Origin: Pithys albifrons albifrons
Taxonomy: Eukaryota > Chordata > Aves > Passeriformes > Thamnophilidae
Direction: 5' to 3'
Length of the DNA stretch: 64,000 nt
Assembly (NCBI RefSeq): GCF_047495875.1
Contig: NC_092464.1
Coordinates: forward strand, 22,042,865 to 22,106,864
How positions within the stretch are numbered: position 1 is the stretch's first letter; every line of letters starts with the position of its first letter. The notes beneath the pieces are model-generated. The model made no database searches. It was given only the letters and a program-made list of their open reading frames with translations, and was not told where the DNA came from. This document shows positions 12,701-23,200 of the stretch, piece after piece. The translations under genes and the position numbers were made by a program.

Positions 12701-12924
12701 GCATAATATTCAAGTATTTGTTTTCGGTCTGAATAAAACACAGATGAAATATGTGAAATTCAAAAAAAGTAAACAAAAATATTTAGAATATCTAGAGAGT
12801 GCACACAAAACAGAAGAATCTCTGTTTGCTTTGAGAGTAGAAGTAAAAATGCAAGAAGGTTGGAGCGAGATACAAAAATGCAAAAATGCAAAAAAATGCA
12901 AAAAAAAAACTCCACAAAACTGTC
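9773..12924. other. intergenic sequence, one weak exon-like segment
   Basis: No confident gene was found. A minus-strand open segment ending at a good donor (AAG|GTAAGA at 11,391/11,390) was seen but lacks a convincing acceptor. An imperfect A-rich repeat of CAAAAATG-like units lies at about 12,874-12,910, just before the next CR1. Confidence 0.5.
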
Positions 12925-13434
12925 CCTAACATAAGAAGGATATGGAACTGTTGGAGCAAGTCCAGAGGAGGGCCACAAAATTGATAAGAGGACTGGAGCA
13001 CCTTCCCTGCCAAGACAGGCTGAGAAAGTTGGGTTTGTTCAGCCTGGAGCAGGAAACGTTGTGTGGAGACCTCACAGCAACCTTATGTGTGAAGGGGCCC
13101 TACTTGGGAAGCTGAAGGGGGACTGTTCATCAGGAATTGTAGGGATAGAGCATGGAGTAATGGGTACAAATTGAGAGGGAAGATTTTTGTTAGATATTAG
13201 GAAGAAATTTTTACGGTGAGGGTGAGACAGTGGCACAGGTTGCCCAGGGAGCTTGTGGATGCCCCATTTCTGGCTGTGTCCAAAGCCAGGCTGGGAGGGG
13301 CTCCGAGCACCTGGTCTAGTGGGACATGTTCCGGCTTGTGGCAGGGGATTGTAACTCAATGATCCATTCTGAGAATAACTCGATGATCCTTGTGAGTCTC
13401 TTCCAATTCAGAATAGCCTGTGATTCTGTGATTA
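12925..13434 (+). mobile_element. CR1 LINE fragment, 3' portion
   Basis: A plus-strand CR1 starting in the reverse transcriptase C-terminal region (...CAGAGGAGGGCCAC...), passing through the GTTCAGCCTGGAG block and the RKKFF-equivalent segment near 13,200, and ending in TGATTCTGTGATT. It is diverged, with indels and many stops. It is directly followed by a second CR1 3' end. Confidence 0.9.
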
Positions 13435-13469
13435 TGCTCACAGACGAAAAGATTGTCAACTGCTATTTT

Positions 13470-13650
13470 GGGAGGTGATGGAGTCACCAGCCCTGAAGTG
13501 TTCAAGAGGTGTCTGGATCTGGCACTGGGTGATCTGGTTTAGTGGTTTAGGGGTTACAGTGACAGGGCTGAGTAGGTGGGTTGGACTTGGTGATGTTAAA
13601 GGTCTCTTCCAACTTTGACAATTCTATGATTCTATGAACATTCTATGATA
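13470..13650 (+). mobile_element. second CR1 3' end, different subfamily
   Basis: The sequence GTGTCTGGATCTGGCACTGG, then GGGTTGGACTTGGTGATG and GGTCTCTTCCAAC, leads to a tail of three imperfect ATTCTATG(A) units at about 13,620-13,650. It is a 3' end separate from the one ending at 13,434 and differs from it in sequence, so it is an independent insertion. Confidence 0.88.
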
Positions 13651-13925
13651 AGTTAAAAACTATTTTTCAAGTGGATTCGGTGGGACCAAAAAGTTTACTT
13701 TCATCTTCAAACCAGAACCAAACGGGGCCCAGAACTGCCCTTGGTGCCCTCCAGGGCCCCGTCCCTGCCGACATTCTGCCCCCAGGCTCGGGCTGTGCCC
13801 AGGCCGGGCACAGTCGCCTCACGGGGAGGCACAGCCCGCACCGCACCGGGGGAGCCCCGCGGGCGCACGGCTGTGTCCGCAGAGTGAGGAGGGACAGGAC
13901 CGCAGCCCGGCCCAGCGCAGTCCAG

Positions 13926-14070
13926 CCGAGCCGAGCCGAGTTGAGCCGAGCCGAGTTGAGTTGAGCCGAGCCGAGCCGAGTTGAGTTGAGCCGAGCCGAG
14001 CCGAGCCGAGCCGAGCCGAGCCGAGCCGAGCCGAGCCGAGCCGAGTTGAGTTGAGCCGAGCCGAGCCGAA
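13926..14070. repeat. CCGAG/TTGAG pentanucleotide array
   Basis: Twenty-nine tandem 5-bp units: 21 CCGAG, 7 TTGAG and a terminal CCGAA. The TTGAG units are one single and three adjacent pairs (13,941; 13,956-13,965; 13,981-13,990; 14,046-14,055). The longest run of pure CCGAG is 11 units (13,991-14,045). No units with only one of the two C-to-T changes occur. Confidence 0.97.
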
Positions 14071-14330
14071 CCCAGCCCAGCCCAGCCAGCCCCACATGCG
14101 CTCCCGCTCGCGCCCCATGCGCGCTCGCGCCCGTGCCCAGCCCGGCCCAGCCTCACCCACTCCCGCCCGTGCCGTTCCCACCTGTGCCGCTCCCGCTCGT
14201 GCCCAGCCCAGCCCAGCCCAGCCCAGCTCGTGCCCACTCCAGCCCGGTCCCCCCACTCGCCCGTGCCCTGCCCGGCCCGGCCCCACCCGCTCCCGCCCAT
14301 GCCCCGCCCATGCCCCGCCCGCAGCTCTGG
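14071..14330. repeat. C-rich strand-asymmetric tract with G-quadruplex motifs on the minus strand
   Basis: The array grades into degenerate CCCAG, CCCGC and CTCGTGCCC units. On the minus strand five GGG runs with two-nucleotide CT loops lie at 14,202-14,224, a canonical G-quadruplex pattern. A looser one lies at 14,071-14,093. C greatly exceeds G on the plus strand. Confidence 0.8.
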
Positions 14331-14354
14331 GGCGGCCGCGCCGGGGGTGGTGCC

Positions 14355-14373
14355 ACAGCGCCCCCTGGCGGCC
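14355..14373 (-). promoter_or_regulatory. CTCF-binding motif, near consensus
   Basis: The minus strand reads GCCGCCAGGGGGCGCTG, which closely matches the vertebrate CTCF core (CCASYAGRKGGCRS followed by a pyrimidine or T-rich end). It sits at the right end of the isolated CpG island. Binding depends on methylation of its CpGs and cannot be seen from sequence. Confidence 0.7.
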
Positions 14374-14460
14374 GTGGCTGTGCCCGCCCCGGTCTCACCT
14401 GGACAGCGCAGGTAACTGTGCGGACCCTGCAGGGCAACTGCGGGAACGAATACACACCGA

Positions 14461-16070
14461 ATAGCCTCTCTTAAATATTAGCCGTAAAACACAGTTCGCA
14501 TTTGTTATTATAAATCAACTCAGGGTTTCTGAGAGGCTGAAAACTTGATGTGAATCTTGTCAGGGAGAAATACACACGTTGAAGCAAACTGTTTCTGGTG
14601 GAAAATAGGTCTATCTGAGAGGCTATGACCAGTTTCATCTCTGTTCTACTATGAAAAAAGCCACTTTTACTACATGAATATGAAATTTTATGAACTGCAA
14701 AAAAAATCAAATAATGAGACTGCAGGACAACTTCTTTTAAAATCTGTTGAGTTTGCTACATTTTAATCGCTATTAAATAGACTTTCCCTTAATCTCTGAA
14801 ACGAGGTCATTTGTCAGAAAGCAACAAGTCTGTAATTATTTTCCAAACCCAGTACAGGGCAACTCCAAGGAGACCCATGCAGAACAAAATAGGGAAAATC
14901 AAAAGATGTGATGAATCCCACCTTACACCTACTGAACATTTAAAGGCTCAATTCTCCTTGTAAATGTCAGTCATTTCAGGAGACTCACATTTCCCCCATG
15001 ATTTACTTGGTGTCTGCTGCATAGCTGTGCATGAACTACATCGATTGGGCCATTTCATACTGGCAATCACTACTTTGTTACTGCACAAATAAATAACCAT
15101 CACTGAAGGTATAGAAATAAATACACATTCATTATGTCTATTTAAATAAAAGAAGTTGGCTTTTGGTGCTCGTGCCTACCTGAAAACAATGACTTGTAGT
15201 TCTACTACAAGGATGTTTTGGGGCTGCCTACGACAAAGAAGGATGTTACATTGAGTAGAAATTGTTTTGCTTGTGGGTCATGATTTTTAAATTAGTTTCT
15301 ATAATGTATACTAAATTTTAGGAAGTGGATTTTTGAGCAATGTAAGGAATACCTTAAGTTGCAGTAGGCTTACTAACCACTTTGTGCATTCTCCATTCTC
15401 ATTGTAGGTCGTTATAGTTATGGAATGGGCAAAATTTTGAGAATAAACAAGAAAAGGTGCTAGCAAATACAAAATGCATTACATTTTGTGTAGAACTGCT
15501 GGCTGTAGAATTCCAGGAAATTGTTGAGGAAAGTAAAATATATCAGGCCTTTTCAAAAGCAAAGAAAAATTAATTCCATTGCCACTGACAGCACTGAAGT
15601 TCTCTATTAAGCAATTAGGGCCCTGTCAACTCTTCCAACATGCTCCAGAAATCATGTGGAGAACCCCAATGTGAAGTGACAGAGTCATCATCAATAGAAG
15701 CATCTCAAACTCACGATATACTTCTGAATATTGCCATTCAAGCACAAGCATTTGCTAGTTAATTTGTTTTTTCCTAAATGAGTTGAAAATATGTGTTCCT
15801 ATTTATGTCAGCAAAAGATTCTTTTGCCTACTTTGCATTACTTGATTATCGTCCTACCCAGGAGCTGAGGCTGAGGCTGACTAACACTGCCAACAGTGAT
15901 TCCTCTCCAGCAGGAGGGGAGGGCTCTTGGTCACAGTAACTATTCCTCCCACTGCACTTGGAGGCAGCTCTGAGATCACATCTGCAAATCATTCAGACAA
16001 GTGACTTTGATTCCACATAAAATAATGTCTTACAACTGTCCAGTTCTGGAATTTATATGTGGTTAGTGTG

Positions 16071-16074
<4 letters not shown>
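14461..16074. other. intergenic sequence
   Basis: AT-rich sequence with no gene or repeat family recognised. Confidence 0.55.

Positions 16075-16123
<49 letters not shown>
16075..16123. repeat. (AT)n microsatellite
   Basis: About 24 perfect AT dinucleotides. The run is self-complementary and can extrude as a hairpin. Confidence 0.97.
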
Positions 16124-16129
<6 letters not shown>

Positions 16130-17722
16130 CCAGAGAAAGGATAACCGTAGGGTCAATGAAAAATGATAGTGAGGAATAGATACTGGGTGATAGCAAACAG
16201 AACATTTGTTGAGCAGCTCATTTGTAGCTGTCTGCAGAAAGGAAAGGGAGGGCAAGAGTCTGCCCACGTGTTAGAGATAATAGCAGTATCAACTATAAAA
16301 ACTCTAGATGCATTGAAAACAAACAGCCTGAAGTCCAGATAATGTATATCTGTAAGTTTGTAGGAGAGGCACATCTGCAATCCTTTCACTGACCTTTTCT
16401 AGAAGTTCACAAGAGTCAGGAAGAGATTCCTGAAGATTAAGAAGTAGCAGATTTGAATCTCACATTATCAAGAGGGCAAAGGACAGGAAACTATAAACTA
16501 GCAAATGGAACATTGTTTGTAGATAAACTTGGACAGAGCTTAAGCAATCTGGCTAAAGAACACCTGGAAATGTTCACTCTCTTAAGGAAAAATAGAATGG
16601 TTTAGAATTCATTATGCTGTTTGAGGTCTTTAGAGGTATTACTGCCACTGGTATGATGACTGCTGTGAAAGATACATTCATTTGTATCATAATAATGTAA
16701 GTATAGTTAGTGTGAAGCAACAGCACATACTAGAGGTTTTCAGTGCTCCATCTGAAGTTTCTGTGGAGCTGCAAGAAAGGTTAAATGCTACACAGAAGCC
16801 ACTGTTTTCACTGGTAGGAAAGAGGTTAAAAAACAAAGACTTAGAATACCTTTTTTCTATGGATTTTTTAAATTCTCCTTTTTCTAAAATTCCATTTTCA
16901 GGAACATTTTGGAACATTATATTAAATTATTTTTAAATAAGCATTTTATTCTTCCCTTGGTATATTTTACAGCAACACAAAGAATCCTAGTATCTTATAG
17001 TCAGAGCAAAATTGATTTCAGTGGCAAAGTCCACTGAGATAGCAACATATCCCCTTCCAACCAGAACTGAGAGCCTGGGGCAGGGAAATAAATACATCTG
17101 CACCCCATGCAGACCTTCTGCAAAGCCCGTTGTGCACTTGGTGTTGCTCTCAAGAGTGCAGGATAAAACAAAGCAGCAGTGGTAACAGGTGTTTTTTCAC
17201 CTATCCTGCTTGCTGAGGTGAGGTTTTCTTCCAGGCTTTACCATCTCAGGCAGAGGTGATATTTCAGTGGGACTCTCTTACAGACTTTTCCCCTTCTCTC
17301 CTGAGACCTGTTCTCCAGCCCTTATTCAAGTAATATTGCAGTAGAGAGCTGTACCTTTCCACCCTTCTGTCAGGACATCAGTTTTCCTTTCGCCACCAAC
17401 CCTCGCCCTTTGGAAATGGTGGAGGTTGAGGCTGGATGCTGCTGTGCAAAGCAAATCTGCCAGGGGAGGCTACTCTGCTGGTGCTTCACAGATGCACATA
17501 CAGTCAAATTTTTTAGTCCTAAAAGATACTGTGGTTGAGGAGCAAAGAGCAACTAGGATTTCTGGACACTTCCCACCTTCTAGCAATCTGATTGAACAGG
17601 GCTGGCTGCCAGTAAAGAAGGAATACACTGTGTATTGGAACCTAGTGGGGAATTGCTTACTGCTCAGCATTGTCATTAACTCAGCAAGAGATTTTCATAC
17701 GGTTTCCATTTTCACAGGCTAA
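16124..17722. other. intergenic sequence
   Basis: AT-rich sequence with no gene or repeat family recognised. Confidence 0.55.
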
Positions 17723-17790
17723 GGGCCAAATTCATCCCAGATGTAACTTCATTAGTGCCAATACAACTACATTAAGAACAAATTTGGCCC
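17723..17790. mobile_element. MITE-like relic with 10-bp terminal inverted repeats
   Basis: The 68-bp segment begins GGGCCAAATT and ends with its exact complement AATTTGGCCC. Its interior (TCATCCCAGATGTAAC) resembles the palindromic GGCCAAATT...AATTTGGCC elements dispersed in reptile and bird genomes. No target-site duplication is evident. The resemblance is from memory and the family name is unknown to me. Confidence 0.5.
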
Positions 17791-19968
17791 CACGATTTTG
17801 GCATCTCTGTGTGTAGGGATTCTACTATAGTTGATATCTCTGTGCCATACTATGAAAAGGTCAATCTCTTGGATCTTCCCTGGCTGTTCTTCAGCAGACA
17901 TTATTGACAATTAAACAATTCTAAGTTGGGTACCTCTCCCAACCAGGAGCTCCATAACCAAGTGTACTTTTTCTGGTACAGCATGAGCCAGAAACAGAAG
18001 AAGGAGGCCTGTAGCTGGCATGTATGGCCCCATGGCTGTATCCCCCCATCCCTCCCTCAGGATTAATGCATGGCTATAACCCAGGCACATTGTGTGATAT
18101 TTCACTTCAACCACTTCAAATGTGGTAACTATATTTGTTTTAGCGGTAAAGAGAGCAAATAGATGATCTTAAGAGAGAAAGATGGATTAAGATGTAGAAA
18201 GTAGAACTGTCATGAAGCTGCAGCCAGGAGGCTGTGGGGTGAAAGACTCCAGCATGTATTTTCAAAGGCTGAAATGAGGAATTTGGAAGAATTCAGGGCT
18301 CTACAGTTCTAAGGCAACACCTATATAATCAGACTTGGAAAAGATTCCAGCATGCAGACTGGTAAGTCTCTTACCAGTGTGAACTGTGGGTGTATCTCCT
18401 ACCAGTCCTCTTTTTCTTGCCACACACTGTGTTTTTTACAAGAAGGAAAACTAAAGCCCATGTTGAAGAATGCCAGCCAATTCCACAGTCAGGGATCGAT
18501 AATCACCACACATCCATCTCTCCTGTTTATCTTTGGATCATACTGTAGCTAATAAATCCAAACTCTTCTCATGCTGCCATAGGCTTCCTGTGTCCAAGAG
18601 CCAAAAAGCCCCACTGGGGCTTTGCCCCACTGGGTCTGAGCAGACCTGTGGTCCCAGCAGTCCATGGTCTTGTTCCCCAGCTTCCCGCTGGGTCTCCAAA
18701 GCAGAATGCTGTCTTGAAGTACTATGGTTCTTTTTACAGACCTATCTAAATCAACTGTAAAGCTGTCCATAAAATATTAACATATTTTAAATAAAGAAAA
18801 GGATCATTGACTTTTGAAGAAAAAACTGAAATCTGCTAAAGCATCAATATGTCCAATTAGATGCACAATCTATGCAGTTTTATGTTGTAGGGAAAAAAGT
18901 CAGAATGGAGAGTTCTGAATTGTTTTGCAAGAGAAATACCTAATAAAGAGGTCAGTTTTTGAAACAATACATTCTTTTGGAAATGTAATAATTAGATGAA
19001 CAACCTATATTAGATAAGCAATAAGTACTCAGGAAAAAATTTAACTACATAGGAAATTACAGTTTCTTTTTTATAGTCACTATATATGCTGAGGATTCAT
19101 AGCTTATTCTGCAAGACATGAATCAATAAAATACAGGCTTTAAAATAGGTTTTAATTAATGTTTTGTATTTAAACACAAAATAGCATGAGCATTGAATTT
19201 TTTAGGTTTATAAGGATGCCATTACAAATGGCAGATGTGAAATTTTACACAGACAAACCACCCCCTGCAGAGATTGCATTTCATTTTATGGCCTTCACCT
19301 GATAGCTTGCAATCCTCAGTCTGGAGTTCTTTCAGCAGTATTAAAAAGCCAGATCCTGAACCTGAGTGCCCCCAAACCCCACACATGTAAAATCACACCC
19401 ATAATCTCTCAGAGCTCATTCCCACTCTCTCACTGTAAAACCTTAGGGTTTGAAAATGAAACAACTTTCAAGCCTTAAAAGTGAAATTCACTTCACCTGC
19501 ATGAAATCATAGTAATCAAATTTTTTATGGGTGAAGTATAGCAGGAAAAAGGGAGGAAAAATTTACACTCCAGAAGTGTGGGGTCAAGTCAGGAGGTCCC
19601 ACACAGCCATTCTCCCTTCCATCCTCTCTCGCAGCTGCTCCTTTTTCGAGCCTATTGACAGTATCAGAAGCTGCAATTCTTCAACACACAAGAAAAGCTG
19701 TGACTCTGAGAGCTGCAGAGCATCTTTCCTGTCCCCCTGGGTTCCCATCTATCCACCCTTACCTTGAGACTTGCTTGGTGTTAACTGCCTAATTAGTTGA
19801 ATCATTTAGGGCCTAATACAGAGCTCCTGAAGGCTGGAAGAGCTTTTCCTATGAATTAGAGGTTTAAACTCAAGGTGGGTCCCTTGAAACAATAAGGATG
19901 ATATGAAGTGGTAAAATAATTGTAACTGTAGAAAATCTGGGACTGGTACTTGACAAAACAGTTGAGAT
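17791..19968. other. intergenic sequence
   Basis: AT-rich DNA with no gene or repeat family recognised. Confidence 0.55.
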
Positions 19969-20245
19969 TCATAGAATCATAGAATCGATTGAGTTGGAAA
20001 AGACCTCTGAGATCATCAAGTCCAACCCTTGGTCCAACTCCAGTCCTTTTACCAGATCATGGCACTCAGTGCCACGTCCAATCTCTGTTTAAAAACCTCC
20101 AGGGATGGTGAATCCACCCCCTCTCTGGGCAGCCCATTCCAATGCCTGATTACTCTCTCTGTAAAGAATTTTTTTCTGGTATCCAACTTAAATTTCCCCT
20201 GGCAGAGCTTGAGCCCGTTAACCAGCAATAGTAAGGGCAAACCCA
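19969..20245 (-). mobile_element. CR1 LINE 3' end, minus orientation
   Basis: It begins on the plus strand with two copies of the complemented tail (CATAGAATCATAGAATC). On the minus strand the C-terminal reverse transcriptase segment is still readable and open ([20 protein letters not shown], then [16 protein letters not shown]), covering about 70 codons with few changes. It is clearly the same subfamily as the copy at 52.2-53.06 kb, and is fairly young. Confidence 0.93.
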
Positions 20246-23200
20246 AATTGCCTAAACAAGACTTCAACAAACTGCATTAGTACAGACCTCCTACAGCAGC
20301 AGGGTGAAAACTGGACATTACCAGGACATATGACAGAGGTGCTATCAGAAATTAATTCAAATAAGTAGAGGTTGGTTTATGGATACGAAACTTTAATGTC
20401 TTTATAGGAAAGTATGGGTAGATGAAACTGACTGTTGCCATTTCTACAAGGGACATTGAAAATGCTAGAATTAAAATACAGATATTCTTTTTATCCATCT
20501 GAAAATACATGACTTTCAAATAAGGTGTGATCTCTGAGAGCTGTCAGAAGTACAAATGCTATCTTTGCTACAGGATAGAAATTGCAGCAATGCCAAGCAA
20601 AAACTATCAATTATATGTGCATGAATCTGACTTTAGAACATTCCTAGATACAACAGTGTTAGATAAGAGTTGCTGGTGAAATCCTGCAAAAATAAATTCA
20701 GACTGGGAGGGGTTGTACTGAATTGTCATTCTGGTTTAGCAGAGTGGCAGCTCCTGAATTGTTGTAGGAAACTGCTATGAAGAAAATACGAATGTAATCA
20801 GAGGATGAAACAAGATAAAAGTGATGTTTTATAATAGTCTCAGATGAACAGCGATATTAGGACAGCAGTGTAAGCTGTATGCCAAAATGCAGGCCAAATT
20901 AAACAAAAGTTTTTGTGATGTGGAACAGCAAAACTGGCCCCTGGGAACAAAGTAACTGTAGATTTGTGCATGTTGGAAAGTCTCTCCAACACTTCCTAGA
21001 GAACTATTCTTGCTTCTCTAAGGTGGCCTTACTTGAAGAAACTACAAGTGATTGTGTATACCCAGTCTGATTTTGCTACATATGTTTCACTTGTTTTGGA
21101 AGTATTTGAACACAGCTGTAGGACAGAGGGCATGAATTTAAGTGCTTCATAAAGAAACAGACTTTTAAATACATCTTCTCATTTACATGACCCCCATATG
21201 ACAGGTTCTTGGGGGAATGATACCTGAATTATAAAATGTCCAAGAAAACAGTTGTGGAGTCGGACACTGATCACTGTTTAAGCCTTTGATGACAGAAAAA
21301 CATGAAAGCCAGTTCTGTGGATGCTGCCATGGGAGAGCTGTTTCCCCTCTAATCCCTAGCATTACTTATTAAGATGTTTTAGTCTGGACAATGCACTTGC
21401 CAGGCCAGGAACTGGTATTGCTGGTGGTCCTTCTAGTTGTTCAAGGGGGTCGTGGTGGAAAGATGAGGAAGGCAGTGTCATCTGTAAAGCCACAACAATT
21501 TACTGTGCACACCCTGGCACTGCCTGGGGTGAAAGCTGAGACTCTGACACAGCAATATTTCAAGATATGTGGTTTGTTTTTGTGCACTTATGCTGACTTT
21601 TAATTGATATCCTGAGAAAACTACCAAATGAAACAATAGGTTTCAAGTTTCAGGGGACTAAGACCAAGTGTTGGATTTAGATTTTAGTTTTCTGAATTTA
21701 GATATTTTCTTCCATGTCTTGTTTCCTTCTGTCATTTTTAACAAACACTGAGACCCTGTGACAAAATGCCTGGTGCCAAAGTTTCAGTTCCACACAGGGT
21801 TAGCAGCTAACTTGGACACTGACATGACTTGCAACATTTTGGAGAAGTGTTGGTGTGTTTTCAGTAACTAAAGATTACATTACAGCATTCTGCAGCTAAT
21901 GGTGCTTATCATCAGCTGACATTACATATTTACGTAAGAAAAATTACGTAGTTCCTTTGTAGAGAGGAATTATGAAACATTTTGCACCTGAATTATATTC
22001 TTTCACAAGCAAAATAGAAATATAGTTATCTGTGAAGATATGGAAGAGGTTCAAAATCATGTTTTAAAGTATCTTGCATGCTAAAATGTCGATGAAGTCA
22101 ATAGCTACTTCTATTTTATGTTATCAATAAGATTTAAGCTAAAGTTTTCCCACCTGAAGGCTATGAAATAAGTGACTATACAAAAACAGAGTACTGCTGC
22201 CTGCTCCAGGCATTACTAGAATCCTCAGCACCAAATACTCAGTCTTGGATTAAACACTCAGCAGTTACACATTTCTCAGTTCTTCCCTGAAAACAGTGTT
22301 GCAGAGAGAGAGCAGGGGACCCTCCTCATGGTTGTGCTGTTCTCGTCACCTGTATCTTATTAGAGAAAAAAGCTTCCAGCACTAGATGCTAATATTTTTA
22401 GGAATGTAACAGACCTTTCCATCTGTGGAAGTGGTTCCTGCTCTGCATTCGCTGATACAGCCTGTGGTTCAGAGAGAGTCCTGGGTAAAGACTGCATTTG
22501 TAATATTTTCTAGCTGTGTTCCCAGTGTAGAAGCTTCAACATCACGCCTCTAGCCTAGATGATGGAGCAGCTGATGGTCAGTCCATATGTCAATTCTTAT
22601 ATATTTTCACAGATGAAATTTTGAATGATTCTGTTTTTAGTTATGGTAAAGTGAGCTTTTTTCCTGATTTTTGTTTATTACACTTCCATTTCAAAGCCAT
22701 TTCTGTTTTCCCAGTTATTTGTTTTCTGCTTAGTCTTGCTGCATATTTGGGAAATAAAAAGAAAGGTGCTATAATGCTTTTGCTCCAAATATGGTGGTCT
22801 CATTTTCAGGAATTTTCACAAGAACATAGCCACTCTGGTGGCTGCTGGTGTCTCCAGAGAACAGCAATATCCCATGCTGGTTTTCACTGAGAATCTTATT
22901 GAAGGTTTTAAACCCTGGGAAGGGCATCTGTGTGGCCCTGGACCCTTTTCCTTGCCCCATCTGGCATCCTTCACCCCAGAGAGCCTCTTGTGCACACCAC
23001 ACGTGAGTCATAGTGCAGAGCAAGGACCAGCACATCCTTCCCTTGACACACATCCAAAGGGGAGAGGTGAGTGTCCTGGCAGCACTGCTGTGCATCTGTC
23101 CATGGCAGCACTTAGGGCTCCATCCTGTCCCAGTGGGTCTGCCAGCCTGGATCACGGGATGTCCTGACACACTCTCTTTGGTGGAGTCTATATACCTTCA

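Larger units (their letters stand above)
13717..14460. promoter_or_regulatory. isolated CpG island
   Basis: About 740 bp of GC- and CpG-rich DNA between AT-rich flanks. It contains a pentamer array, a C-rich and G-poor tract, a CTCF-type motif and, on the plus strand, a donor-like CAG|GTAACT at 14,411/14,412. The donor could mark the end of a non-coding first exon, but no coding frame is convincing. The long open frames here are low-complexity products of the repeats. It could be an unannotated lncRNA promoter, an orphan island or just a GC-rich tandem repeat. Confidence 0.65.

Noticed and set aside
13667..14300. Minus-strand frames with repeated SARLGSARLNSTRL-type peptides
   Set aside because: They are translations of the CCGAG/TTGAG pentamer array in several frames, not proteins.
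22810..23068. Plus-strand segment between TTTTCAG and AGAG|GTGAGT
   Set aside because: The splice signals are good but the 86-residue translation is Pro/His/Ser-rich with no protein-like pattern and no partner exon.
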